Positions 44,738 to 57,093 are shown, numbered from the stretch's first letter. The stretch: 64,000 nucleotides of DNA from Petunia secreta (GCA_029990175.1 JARKIP010000065.1:248001-312000), one strand, 5' to 3'. Notes: generated from the sequence alone by a model not told the origin. A program made the numbers and translations.

Positions 44738-47700
44738 TGTAATCACCTAATTTCGGCATAAATATAAAAAAAAATGCATAAGATATCTGTGATAATTGTC
44801 ATGTGATTTTACAGTTTCTTTTGACTATTTTAGTAATTAATTAGGAAGAAAAATGCTAGAAAATTAACAAAAAACAGGAGTCAATTATGAGTAATGTTTA
44901 ATTGACGTTATGTGCTAATTGATTCATATTACAAGTTTGTGTGTTAATTATTTGGTTAATCAGTTCGAAATGACAGTTAGTTGTAGTCTAGTTTAAAGGG
45001 CCAATTAGTCTAATAAATCTGAAAGAAAGAAAAGCTAGCCCAATCCAATGACCCACAGGCCCAAACCCAATATTTGACCCGGCCCATATCATTCAGTTTA
45101 AAGGCTGAAAAATTTCCATTTTGGTAAAATTTCCCAAAATTGATCAGATCCAAGAGGGAACCCCTACCCCCTTTTCGACCCGTCGCCGTAAACCGCCGTG
45201 CTCCGGCGACCTCCACCCTCTCCGGCCAAATCTCACACCATTAAACTCGCCTCAGGCCTCTCTTCCTGATTATGACCTCAATTTCCTCGAAAACCAACCG
45301 GAACGATGCGGATCGAGCTTCAAGGTTTTGGCTAAAAACCTTAACTTTCCGGCAACTACTCCCTATTTCCGGCAAGTCTTATCAATTCTTGTTTCCTTCG
45401 GCCGTTATGTCCTTATCTCTTCCTTTTCTAGTGGAAAATGATTCTTTTAGGGTCATTTTCGACTAGAAAATTGAGAGATGGGGATTTGTCTAGTCGTATG
45501 ATGGTATAGTTGCTGCGATGGTGGTGATGAGGGGACTGAACCAGTGAGACCTTTCTTTGACGATGGTAAGGGCATACTGGTAGTGATGTAGCTTTTTGAC
45601 GGGGTCGGTGTGATGTTCGACGCAGCTGTGTTGTTCATGATGCTGCGATTGTTATAGCAGTCGTGGTTTGGTATTTAGGCAGTAATGGTGATGGCCTGAA
45701 CTTGTAGCGTCGTGGTAAAGCCTTGGCGATGGCAATATTGAAGGAGCGACAGCGATGCCGGTGGCATTGGTGAGTCGTTGAAGCAGTGGTGGTTACTAGA
45801 CAGTGGGGAGGCTGTGTGAGGATGATGGTGAGGTCGTGATGTTGGTGGCAATGGTGTGGGTGTTCACTTAGGGTTGTGGGATGATGGAAATTGAAGCATG
45901 GGTGGTTTTCATTTTTCTGTGAATGTAACAAGGGAGCGAGCCAGTGTCGAGGCTGTGATGGTGATGTTTCTTGGATTTAGTTAGTTGATCTCATTGTTGT
46001 TTCAAGCTGAGACAAGTATGGTAATGGCGACGACTGTTCCTGTGGTGCTTTGATGAGAACATTAGTGATCGTGGTGGCTGATTAGAGCTAGCTCGAGCAG
46101 TGAGGCGAGCGACGAGGCAGCGGGGGCAGTGCTACGAGGCAGTGATGGTATAGTGCTTTAGTCGACTACGCCCCTGTTCTTTTGCTAACTGTTAATTTGT
46201 TAGTCATAGGAAATTTTATTCATGTGTTAGCCTGACATGTATGAACCATTGCTTACATTTATCAAAAGCGTTCTTTCGTTGTTCTTTCGTTGTTCATTTG
46301 TAGTTCCATCCTGTTTGTAGTTCCATTTAACATGAAATTCAGCTGAGACTGGTTTGTTGATTACTTCGGATGAAACAGTAGCGTGGCCAAGCATGAACTC
46401 ATTTGCTTGTAACTGAGCATGAAAGTTATTTGAATTCCCTGCTTATTGTTGTTACCTCTTCTTGTTTTAATAAGCTGTTAGGTGAGTTTTAGTGACTGGT
46501 TTAGTTCTCCGCTTAAGGATGGGATGTTTGAATGTGTTTAAATTGAAGTTAAAATGTATAAGCTTGTTGTCCAGTTGCCTGATAGTTTAATTTTAGACTG
46601 ATAGTTAGAATTTGAGAGTCCAAAGTCTCCTATGGTTTTCTTTGGACTCAATTGGGTTTAAGCTCAACCTGGGATTGTTTTAGTTAGATTTCCTTCTTGT
46701 CTTACAAATCCTTTTGTCACTGTGACCGTCTCTAAGACTTTAGATGTTGTTTGGTTTAGATTTTGGAAAGTTTGGTCTCAGTTTAGTTTGGTTTAAAAGC
46801 TGAAAATTTGTAAAGAAAAATAGGAGTCAAAAGTCAAATAAGAAAGACAAAAAGGGGCAGCACCTTTGAAGGCTTTTCTGCCAACTTTTCTCATGGCAAG
46901 CATGCCAAAAAGTACTTTTCTACAGGGTGAAAAATTTTGCACATGGGTTTGGTACTTTCTCTGAAAAGATGGATGGCTCACATGTGAGCCTTTGTTACTT
47001 TTATTCAATTTTTTACCCTACCTTTGTGGCTCTATTTAAAGAGAGCATTTGGACTCTCTTTAGGGGAGGGATACACACGAAAATCACACAGAGAGAACAC
47101 AAAAAAAAAAACAGAAAGAGAACTGAAAAAGAGGAGAGAACAGAGAGTGGGAAAAGGAGACAACAGAGAGTGAGCAAGGGGGAGAACAGATCAATAAAAA
47201 AATGAAACAGAATAGAAAAACAAAGAACAGAGAGTGGAAAAAATTACAGAAAAAAGAAAAGAGTGAGGCAGGGAAAAGAAGATAATAGCAGACAGAATTG
47301 AAACAAAAGGGTAGAAGAGAACAGAAAAAAGCAACAGAAAGTTTGGGAGTTAAAAAACAGTCTTGAGGTTTAAATTTTGGAGTCCTAGGGAGGAAGTGAG
47401 GGGGTTTCAAGGGTCTGTTGGTTGCTGCTACTGGTTATATGTTGTTGTTTGTATCTTGGTCTGCTTCCATGGCTATTTGCTGGCTTGATTAAGCTGTTGA
47501 TTCCATTGTTGTTAGCTCGAGGGAGATCTATGCTAGGTAATCTTCAACCTTTTCTTTATCTTGTATTTTGATCATGTCTTAATATATGGAAAGTAGCTTG
47601 TTCAAAACTCTGGTTATTTGAGGAAGTTAAACCAAGGCTAGAGTACTTTTGTATTATCATTAGCGTAAATATTTTCTTTTATTTTTTTTTTTTTTTTTTG

Positions 47701-48811
47701 TTTATATGCGTGTGAATGGAAAATAAATGTTAGCTTGTTTCCTGTATGAGAAAAAAACATAAACGACTTGAGGTAAATACTGGGCTTAGAGAGTTCGAGA
47801 AGGGAAGAGTAAAGTACTCTTTAGATTTCTCTGTTGGGCTTTTGACTCACGAGGCCCAGATCTGTTTTCGTAAGACAAATCTGAGCAGACTCTTGCTTGC
47901 CATTTATTCGGGGGCTGTGATTAACGAAAATGCAGATCTGCAAGTTTAACTTTTAACATATTAACTTGGAAGAGAGAAAGGTTAGGCAAACATATATGTT
48001 GAAGGTGAAAAAGAAAAATGGGACAAGCAATGCAAACTCACTAGTCACTTAAGTAAGCACCTACTAGCCACTTAAGCACCTCACTAGTCCAAAGTAAGTA
48101 CTGTTTAGTGTTAGTGAATTATTGTTTCGTATTTTAGTAAATTATAGTTGCGCACGATTAGGCAAGTACTTTAGGCGCGTGACTCATGTCAAATAAATAT
48201 GTTGTTCCTCTTAAATTTGGACAGTGACGATGTTGGCAAAGTTAAGTAAGTTATTGTAACATGTGAACTTAAATAATTACGGATAGGCAAGCCTAAGCCG
48301 AAACGAGCCAAAGACTAACTAATCATTTTATTTAAAAACTCATTTAAGTCAAAAGATTTCGAACGGGTGAAGTGCCTGCGCGATTTAATTGATTTAAGTC
48401 GGAAGATTTCGAACGGGTGAAGTGCCTGCGTGATTATATCTCGATTTTGAGTTTTCATTTGAACGGATAATTAATAATAAATCAAAGCGTAACAAAACAA
48501 AGGTAAAATACAACAAACAAATTCAAAGAGTCGATTGCGTCAATAAAAGCAATTGTGTTTGGCACAGGACTCGAGGGTGCCTAACACCTTCCCGCGAGTC
48601 AACCGACATCCTTACCCGGAACTCTGACGCAGACCATTTACGAGTCATAGGTGTTCTAGGTACACCACTTTGGTGACTTGGCACACCTTTAACTTGTCAA
48701 GTGGCGACTCCGAATATCTCTATAATTTGTGTACCTTGAAACACCAGTCACAGAGCCTTTTAAAACTACTTTAGTTTTTCTTTTTTGAGTTAAAAAAAAG
48801 GGGTCGTGACA
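44738..48811 (+). repeat. 5' LTR of element E
   Basis: Partner of 57094-61118. It is longer by several small blocks, including an extra 24-bp purine-rich repeat near 47140-47170 and a CACCTACTAGCCACTTAAG block near 48058. Candidate TATA sequence TCTATTTAAAG at 47031 is followed by a ~200-bp A/G-rich leader. TGGCGACTCC occurs in U5 at 48702-48711. The GTGGTGATGA-type repeats at 45500-46100 give only compositional minus-strand frames. Confidence 0.93.
47031..47041 (+). promoter_or_regulatory. Candidate TATA region of element E
   Basis: TCTATTTAAAG, about 2.3 kb into the LTR, precedes a purine-rich leader beginning near 47090. The same arrangement is kept in the other LTR near 59383-59394. Motif evidence only. 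Confidence 0.35.
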
Positions 48812-48814
48812 GCT

Positions 48815-48832
48815 TGGCTACTCCGCTGGGGA
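48815..48832 (+). promoter_or_regulatory. Primer-binding site of element E (tRNA-Arg type, one mismatch)
   Basis: TGGCTACTCCGCTGGGGA, three bases after the LTR. It differs from the site of element C at one base (T for G at position 5). Confidence 0.78.
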
Positions 48833-50630
48833 GGAAAGTGAAAACTGAGAGTCTCAGGCTTTAAAATTTGTCGCTTTCGGCTTTGAATATTGTTTGTATA
48901 TAATTGCCTGTTACTGCTTTGATATTGTTTGAACTGTATATACACAACTTTCTTCTCTCGTACACCTCTGAGTCTTCTGGAACACTGCACACATGCACGC
49001 CAGTTTCGCTTCGGCGTCTGGAATTTCTGTCGTGTATCAGGACACAAAAAGTTCACCCTTCTTAGAAGGAGGTGCTTTGGGTTAGGCCGTTAGACGTTGT
49101 CGACCGGTACCCCCAAGGCACTTCCAAATTGCTGAACCACTAGATCATAAACCCAATGAGTCACCTAGAGTTGAACCTGTACTTTTGTCTAGGTCGATTT
49201 ATTTGCATGTCATTAGACTTAGTGAGGTGCGGTACACCGGTACCGCACTTGTCTAGGCTGACTCCCTCGTGTCATAATGGGGCCCACGTCCCTAAAAGAC
49301 ACATCATGAGCATATAATGTGTTGCATTTGTTCTAATCGAAGGGTTGTTATGCTGACCGATCACCGAGGGGCGAGAGCTAAATTTTGGAAAAAAAAAAAG
49401 AAAAATGATAGAAAAATTGGGTTTAGTCCCGTGTTTCGAAATATTTTTTGTTTAGTTGTCATTTTACGCCGTTATAGTGGCGAATTTTTTCAAGAACTCT
49501 TAGAATCTAATTTTGTGTCCAGGTTTGGTCTCAAGTATTAGAAAATAATTTGTCACAGTTTTGCGCCGTTATAATGGCGAAATTATGCCAATCTTTTGTG
49601 TTGAATTTGTGTCCAAATCAAGTCCATATTTTGAAAATAATTTATCGGGGCTTTACGCGGTCATAATGGCCAATTTTAGAAACCAATTTTGTGTCTAATT
49701 TGTGTAATATTTTTGTGTCGTTGGGTCGTCCTAATTGCCAGATTTTGTAAATACTCTAAGATTCATTTTCAAATTAGATCGAAGAGTTTGTTTCAAAAAT
49801 CATTTGTGCCCCATCTTTACGATGTCGTAATGTTCGATTTTGGGATTGAAAATAAAAAAAAATTAAATAAAAAAAAAGAAGATTTTGTTTTCATAATTCG
49901 TTCTTAAGTTCAGTTTGAATCTCGGGTTGAGTTTTAATTTTTCATTTTAAAAAAATATAATTGGAAACCCACTTTATTTTGTTTTGTTTAAAGTCAAGTC
50001 AGGGTATAGACGATAAATTGTAATTAGCTAAGTCGCATTTTGTGTCGATCCTCGTGAAATAATCCGACTCCGCTAAATGTCGAGTCCCATTATCTTCACC
50101 GTCTGGGTGTACCCGCCCAATGTGTCAGTTTGTATATATCTTTGACTCGTGCATCATGTCAAGCATATTATTTTGAGTCGGTCTAGTATCGTTGTTAAAA
50201 TCATGTTTGTTGAGTCAGAAAGGACTTTTTGAAAAAAAAATCAAACAAATGAAAGAAAATTGAAAAAAATGTCTATTGAGTCGGTCTAGTGTCGTAGTTT
50301 AAATTTGTCTATTACTTTGATGTAAGGAATATTCGAAAAAAAAAAAGAAACTCCAAGCTCGTCTTTGTTTTAAATTACGCACCAGTTACAATTTTGTTCT
50401 AATTTTGCTCAAGGCACGTAGCAACCTTTCGGGGATACGACCGGTATACTCGGCTTACGTCGTTAACCGTTTCGGAATGACGCATAACAACCTTAGGCTG
50501 CAATCTGTGATTCTTTTTGTGCTAACCTGATTTGTTTGATAGTTTGGAGTAGGAGATTTGGTACGGAATCCTGGCATCGACCCATCCGTACAGAATTAAA
50601 TCAAAAGAACCTGTGACTTAAACCGTAGCC
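48833..50630 (+). other. Non-coding leader of element E with repeated short hairpins
   Basis: About 1.8 kb without a credible frame. Between 49455 and 49680 a ~95-bp unit recurs, each with a small stem: ACGCC GTTATAGT GGCG, GCGCC GTTATAAT GGCG, and a degenerate GCGGTCATAATGGCC. Later copies (near 49720 and 49825) are weak. Homopolymer A runs are frequent. Confidence 0.6.
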
Positions 50631-52771
50631 ATGCCATCTGATGGAGAGAGATCTGAGACCGGTGCCCAGGAACTTTTGGCACTGGAAAACGAGAGATTGA
50701 CTGGGGAGGTCAATACTTTGAAACAACTCGTGGCCGACATGCATCACGCACTGACCACAGGACGGGCACCTCCTCCTATTCCAACCAACCTAGGTAGGGT
50801 TGTTCCAACAGCGGTACAACGAGCACCGGGCACATCTATAGCAGTTGAGGATCCCACTTATCCTACTGGTCTTGCCTCTGTCCGTGGCGTACCAAATGAA
50901 ACTGAAGTGCGTCCTCATGCACCACCTCCACCAGAAGGACAGTATGGCCCACCTCTCCCGCAGGTTCCAACTTTTCGGGGCCCAGCTAGGCCTGCTATGG
51001 CCAGGTCCAACAGCGAACCGCATATCCAGGCTGGGGATCATCATTATGATCAGCACCATGAACCCAATTTCCGACATAGTGACTCATATGATCAGGGGTT
51101 CCATCGCGAGTCTCAAGTTGAGGTTGATCGATCAGGAAAGCTTGATGAGAGCGAGGTTCTGAGAAAGGTGAAGAGCCTAGAACAAGCAGTAAGGATCATT
51201 CAGGGCTATGGAGATTATACCAACATTTCTTTCAAGGATCTTTGCCCCTTCCCTGAATTGCAGTTGCCAGAGGGATTCACAGTGCCAAAGTTCGATCTAT
51301 ACACTGGGAAAGGAGATCCAAGAGTTCATATGAAAACCTACTGCAACAAAATGAGAGGGGTCAAGAAAGACAAGCTGTTGATAGCCTACTTTTCCGAAAG
51401 CTTGGGGGGTGCAGCTGCTGAATGGTTCATGAGGCAGGATCTAACTAAATGGTTGGAATTTGATGACATGGCGCAGGCATTCTACGACCAATACAAGTAC
51501 CACATTGAAGTTTTTCCAGATGAAAGCTTTAGGGAGTACGCCCTCAGATGGCGCGAGCAGGCCGCTCGAGTGAGCCCCGCAATACCGGACGACGACATGG
51601 TCCGTTTGTTCATCGAAGCGCAAGACGAGGTGTTCTATGGTGCATTGATCGCCGCCTTTGGGAAACCATTTAGTGAAGTCGTCAAGATGGGAGAAATGAT
51701 TGAGAGGGGAGTCAAAGCTGGTAAGATTGTGAGCCAGACCACACTGAAAGCAACTACACAGGCTGTGCAGGCAGGAGCCTTTGGGAAGAAGAATCAAGAT
51801 GATGTAGCCATGGTAGGTTCGGGTTCACAAAAGTGGAGCGAGAAAAGATACAATCAAACCCACTCATACCAAGCTCCACAAATATACCCTCCACAACACT
51901 ACTACACCCCACAAAATCTGCAGTATTCCATCCCTCCACCCCAATACTCAATCCATACAGTGCAGCCATATGCTCCAATATCGTCTTATCCGCAATGGCG
52001 CGCTCCAGCCCTACATCCTATATATCACATTCACCAAGCTCCACATAACCAATTCCAGCCTCCACCGAACCTTCCCCATCGATCAAGAGGTCCTCCAAGC
52101 TTTCGCCCAAAGGTTCAAAGGTTGAGTATAAAAAGGTGCATCAAGTGAAAAAGAATGAGTTCACGCCAATTGGAGAATCTTATGCCGAACTTTTTCAGAA
52201 GTTGCAAGATTTGGACATACTGAAACCGATCAATGAAGGAATGCATCCTAGGGATAGGATTGACGACTCTCGTCAATGTGCTTACCATTCAGGTGCACCG
52301 GGGCATGACACTGAGGATTGCCATTTTCTCAAGAAGGATATCCAAGCTTTGATTGATAACGGTCAGATTCAAGTTGAGGGTTTAGATGCACCAGATATAA
52401 ATCGGAACTCATTGCCTGTCTGTGATGATGTGCATATGGTGGGTATGGTGGATGTAGAAGATTTGAGAGCTGAATCTGCAATGCCGATAATATCTGTTGG
52501 TGAGGTGTCAGTTGGGGCCAACAAAATGCTAGTGACAATGAACTGTGTTCCTGAGATTGTGCTTGGAGTGGCAGACAAAGTAAGGGTTGAAGAAATGAAG
52601 AGGATGAACATGTCGCTCGAGAAACCAATTCCATTCATCAGTCCCAAAGAAGTGAAGTCTACCCCAATGGAAGTTGGACAAAATGAGGAAAGGCAGAAGA
52701 TCTTGCCAGATTCAGGGATTTTCTTTGGTATCAACATGGTACATTTTGGTGAAGGGCTCAATAATGCCTAA
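50631..52771 (+). pseudogene. gag: Ogre/Tat-like Gag of element E, frameshifted
   Basis: Starts MPSDGERSETGAQ at an ATG. It carries a coiled-coil-like N-terminus (ENERLTGEVNTLKQL), a Pro-rich linker and the Gag core: LQLPEGFTVPKFDLYTG, VHMKTYCNKM, AAEWFMRQDLTKWLEF, FREYALRWREQAARV. The first frame ends at 52148. The C-terminal part continues in a different frame from about 52136 (NEFTPIGESYAELFQKLQ, then the Cys/His motif CAYHSGAPGHDTEDCH) to 52771, so a frameshift lies between about 52090 and 52140. Compared with the Gag of element C, about 12 residues are missing in frame before FREYA. It has a longer C-terminal tail than C. Capsid function is the family role; this copy cannot make full-length Gag without a frameshift. 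Confidence 0.88.
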
Positions 52772-55189
52772 CACAGGAAAACTATCCCCGACTTGCAATT
52801 GAGTGACTGTGAAATGTTGTAGCTTGTTTTGCTAATCTTTTGTGTACTTGGTTATTTAAGGGTTGTAATCCAAGTGCATTATTTTGCTTATTTTGATGTT
52901 CAAACCCTTTTGTCTTTAATTCAATGAAAAGCGAGATCTTTTTCTCGTCTCGACATTATTTCTTTTATTTTCTTTCTTGGTCTTGTTTTCTTAGTATTTT
53001 GTTTTATGTTTTGTCGGCCTTAATAACATGACATGCGTGCGAAATTTACGTCTTGATCTAAACACACGCTCTGACATTGTGAGATATCTAAGTAGTAAAG
53101 AGGGATAAAAGATGGAGTGAAATAAGTTGGGAATTAATCAGTAGTCATCCGATAAGAGAGATCGGTGAGGAGTTCAAATTGTGCACGGTCGCTTCGACCG
53201 AAGTTGAAATACCAGTTTTGAGAACCATCGTTGAAGCAGAAGTCAAGGACACATGTGATCAATCCAGGTCCATTGATTGAACCATTATTTGTGCGAGGCA
53301 TTCTCGGGTCGGGATGACGAACGGCTTTCGTTTCTTCTACCCAAACACTATATCCTTATGTCAGTCCTTTTTTAGCCTTATTTTGGTTTTTCTTTGGCCT
53401 ACCCTCCCTTGGAATTAATTTGATGTGATTAAAGAAAAAAAATAGAGAAAAAAAAATGGAAACAAAAAAGAGAGAAAAGAGGAAACAAAAAACAACAAAA
53501 ATCTACCTTAGTGGTAGAGCTACGTCTGACCTGATTCCTCTCAAAAGGATACGTAGGCAACCATTCGGGTGCGGTCATAATAGGGTAAAGTTCATTTTTT
53601 CCCTACTCCTCGTTGACGCAAAAGCTTGCCTCCAAGTTTGCGGCCAATGTCAAAAGAAATTCAAATCCCCAATGTATGCTAAACTGGGGCAGAAGTTTGT
53701 TTTTATTTTATTTTTAAAAAAATAAAATAAAATAAAAACAAACTTCTATATTTTTGTACCATCTATTCATATGTTTCATGAGATATCAGTCTCGAAACCG
53801 AGGAAGAAACTCAAGGCGCCCAGTTTATCTAAACTGGGACAGAAGTTTAGTTTATTTTTAAAAAAGAAAGGGAGAAAGTCAATTCCTTTTGCTTTCTTTG
53901 TTTTCATCTCGGGGGAAAGTCTCAATATCCCCTATGTTTGCATATCAGAAAACTCAAAAGATAATTCCTCGATTTTTCAATAAATTGGGGTCTCAGTTAG
54001 TTATTACTTTAAAAGAAATGGTTCCAAAGGTTGTAATATTTTACCAAGTCGTTTCATGAGATGCTTTCATACCGCTCTGCAAAACAAAACCAAAAAAAAT
54101 GAAAGAGAAAAGAAAAAAAAAAGAAGGAATCCCCAATTTGCCTAAACAGGGGAAAAGTTTGGTTATTTTTCAAAAGCGGTGATTTCAAATTTTGTAATGC
54201 TCATTCTAGTCGTCTCATGAGATGTTTTTGAGTTTTTATGCTGAATCCTTTTCTTCATAGCCTAACCAAATCCAATGTTACAGTCCAAATAAAGACCCTT
54301 CTGACCGATCATTGAGAATGTCAAGCCGAGTAGGGTATCAAGGGATAAGTTCCACGCTGTAAAGTCGCATTCTTATAAGCCGACAATCGCATTTGGGAGC
54401 TGGGAGCATCAAGGTCATTAAAGGAGAAATTCTCCGAGGAATCAAGATAAAGGCCAAAATTGAAGAAAGAAAGAAAAGACAGGGTCGAGCAGCAAGGAAA
54501 AATCGGAGGTCGATTGAGAAAGAGTGTGAAATGAAAGATAAAAAAAAATGAATGAAAAAAAAAAAAGAAGTCTTGTCGGTGAAAACCTGAAAGGGCGCCG
54601 CAAGACGATGGTGAGGTAAAAGAACAAAGAGAGAGGCTAGTCAGTGAAAACCCCCGAGGGGTACTACTAGTCGAACGAGGGTTTTGGAAGTCGTCATCAA
54701 GTTCAGGTTGAGCGAGTTTGTCAGTCTGGGAGAGAGTTCAGGAATACCTCGTGTGAATGGATCAAGTTTTGATTCTAATTGCATGTCATGTTTTACTAAG
54801 GTTGTCGTTTCACCTTCAAATAAGTTTCTTCTATCTGCCAGGAACATCTTTCGCTCGATGTCTCCTTTTGAGTTTCTTCACTTTTCTTTTTATTTATTTC
54901 TTTCTCATTATTTTCGGGCATTCAGAAAGGTTTGCAAAACTTGTCTACAAGTTTCAGTTGTACTAGAAAGTCGTGAATGAGAGCCTAATACCGAGATTGT
55001 ACCATGAAGATCACCAGGGAATGGGTTGTTATTTCTACAAGATGTGACCGAAGACCGAGGGGAGAAATTGGCTTAGGAAGTGTGAGAACAAAACTACATC
55101 AAGTCAGTTGCTCGTCGGGGACAAACTTGAAGAGCAGAAAAAGAAATAAAGAAAGAAATCAGGGACCATCTGAGCAGGGAGCAGTGGTT
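52772..55189 (+). other. Post-gag non-coding region of element E
   Basis: No protease, reverse transcriptase or integrase remnants seen. It includes one two-hairpin module (53517-53575), scattered AAACTGGGGCAGAAGTTT-type units (near 53682, 53833 and 54142), A-rich stretches, and GTGAAAAC-C-flanked segments near 54578 and 54640. Minor frames here have no family signature. Confidence 0.65.
53517..53575 (+). promoter_or_regulatory. Conserved two-hairpin RNA module, element E copy 1
   Basis: GAGCTACGTCTGACCTGATT, CC...GGATACGTAGG with 6-bp arms CTACGT/ACGTAG, followed by CAACCATTCGGGTGCGGTCA. It corresponds to the modules in element C. Confidence 0.55.
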
Positions 55190-55995
55190 TTCAACTTTCA
55201 AGACAAGAACCATTGGGATAATGGGATAGAATTTTCAACTTTAAACACAAGACCCATTGGGATGATGGGATTCAAGTTTCAGCACAAGACCCGTTGGGAT
55301 AATGGGATTCTTCTTCAAGAACAAGACCCACTGGGGTGATGGTTTTCAATTTTTCAAAAAAAAAAAACAAGACCCATCAGAGTGATGGTTTTCAATTTCC
55401 AGCATAAGCAAGACCCATCAGAGTGATGGTTTCTAATTTTCAACAAAAAGCAAGACCCATCGGAGTGATGGTTTTCAATTTTCAGAAGAAGCAAGACCCA
55501 TCAGAGTGATGGTTTTCAATTTCCAGCATAAGCAAGACCCATCAGAGTGATGGTTTCTAATTTTCAACAAAAAGCAAGACCCATCAGAGTGATGGTTTTC
55601 AATTTTCGAAAGAAGTAAGACCCATCAGAGTGATGGGTTTCAATTTCCAGCATAAGCAAGACCCATCAGAGTGATAGTTTTCAGTTTCCAGCATAAGCAA
55701 GACCAATCAGAGTGATGGCTTTTATTTCTAACAAGAGCAAGACCCATCAGAGTGATGGTTTTCAATTTCCAGCATAAGCAAGACCCATCAGAGTGATGGT
55801 TTTAAATTCCCAACAAGAGCAAGACCCATCAGAGTGATGGTTTTCAAAAGAAGCAAGACCCATCAGAGTGATGGTTTTCAATTCTCAACAGAAACGAGAC
55901 CCATCAGAGAGATGGTTTTAATTTTCAGCAAAAGTAAGACCCTTCAGAGTAATGGTTTTCGTTTCAGCAAGAAAAAGACCCACCAGAGTGGTGGT
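55190..55995 (+). repeat. ~41-bp tandem array of covarying hairpins, 20 units (element E)
   Basis: Units consist of CAAGACCCATC, AGAGT, GATGGTTTTCAATTT and a variable spacer. Stems vary in compensating pairs around a five-base G-rich loop: CCATC/GATGG, CCCATT/AATGGG, CCACC/GGTGG, CCCGTT/AATGGG. The earliest units (55200-55330) carry a GGGAT loop, the later ones mainly AGAGT. No coding role is likely. Confidence 0.88.
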
Positions 55996-56014
55996 TCCAG
56001 TTTTACATTCAATT

Positions 56015-56555
56015 TCAAAGCCCGTCAAAGCGGCAATTTCAGCATTCAAGTCAAAGCCCGTCAAAGCGGCAATTTCTACTTTCAAGTCAAAGCCTGTCAA
56101 AGCGGCAATTTCAGCATTCAAGTCAAAGCCGGTCAAAGCGGCAACTTCTACTTTCAAGTCAAGCCCGTCAAAGCGGCAATTTCAAAGCCCGTCAAAGCGG
56201 CAATTTCAACTTTCAAGTCAAAGCCCGGCAAAGCGGCAATTTCTACTTTCAAGTCAAGCCCGTCAAAGCGGCAATTTCAAAGCCCGTCAAAGCGGCAATT
56301 TCAACTTTCAAGTCAAAGCCCGCCCGAGCGGCAATTTCAATTTTCAAGTCAAAGCCCGTCAAAGCGGCAATTTCAACTTTCAAATCAAAGCCCGTCAAAG
56401 CGGCAATTTCAACTTTCAAGTCAAAGCCCGTCAAAGCGGAAATTTCAACTTTCAAGTCAAGCCCGCCCGAGCGGCAATTTCAACTTTCAAGTTAAAGCTC
56501 ACCTGTACAGCAGTTTCAACTTTAGAGGCAAAGCCCGCCCGAGCGGCAATTTCAA
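56015..56555 (+). repeat. 36-bp tandem array in the 3' region of element E, about 15 units
   Basis: Units GCCCGTCAAAGCGGCAATTT plus CAACTTTCAAGTCAAA; some units are shortened to AAGCCCGTCAAAGCGGCAATTTC alone. Because 36 is a multiple of three and stops are absent, long frames exist on both strands (263, 221, 79 and 68 codons); these are not genes. A unit of the preceding array type lies on each side (55976 and 56562), so this array seems to have expanded inside it. Confidence 0.87.
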
Positions 56556-56904
56556 GTTTTCAAGACCCACTTGGGCAGTGGGAGTTTTGGACCAGTTCAT
56601 CAGCTTGGGAAGCATGAAGAGTTAGCTTAGAAATTGTAATTTTACATTTCAATATTGTAATTTCATTTTTCTTTGTAAAGCAATGACCACCAGCCAGCAA
56701 CCAGCAACAAGTGACCAGCAGCAACAGTTCTAGTATGTCAAAAGTGTCTCAAGTCAGTCCGGGTAAGTCTAGAAATGTCGAGCCAGTCCCAGTTAGTTCT
56801 GAAAGTGTCTAGAGGTAGTATGTGTATGTCTAGAGAGTGCTTAGTGCTAGTCTAGAAGAGTCCAGTGTCTGTCTAAATAAGGTAGTCCAGCTATCGCACG
56901 TGAG

Positions 56905-56995
56905 GAACTACACTGACCTGATTCCTTAGTCCGGGGATATGTAGGTAGCCTTGTTCTTGGTTAGAACCGAAATTCAAGGTACGGTCACAATTTTG
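56905..56995 (+). promoter_or_regulatory. Conserved two-hairpin RNA module near the 3' end of element E
   Basis: GAACTACACTGACCTGATTC, then GGGGATATGTAGGTAGCC, with arms CTACA/TGTAG replacing CTACG/CGTAG of the other copies, a compensating pair. A second stem GTTC/GAAC follows (GTTC TTGGTTA GAAC). It starts 176 nt upstream of the polypurine tract. Confidence 0.55.
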
Positions 56996-57080
56996 CAAAT
57001 CGTGATATCGGCTAGAACCGAAAAAGCCAAAATTAGTTGTTGATTACGTCTTTGTCCGAAAACTCTTCATGTTCCCTAAC

Positions 57081-57093
57081 AAAGAGGGGCAGC
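57081..57093 (+). promoter_or_regulatory. Polypurine tract of element E
   Basis: AAAGAGGGGCAGC, identical to that of element C, abutting TGTAATCAC. Confidence 0.88.

Noticed and set aside
55834..56625. 263-codon plus-strand frame (and overlapping 221-codon frame) resembling a repeat protein
   Set aside because: It lies wholly in the 36- and 41-bp tandem arrays; the 36-bp period is a multiple of three, so several frames on both strands stay open by chance.
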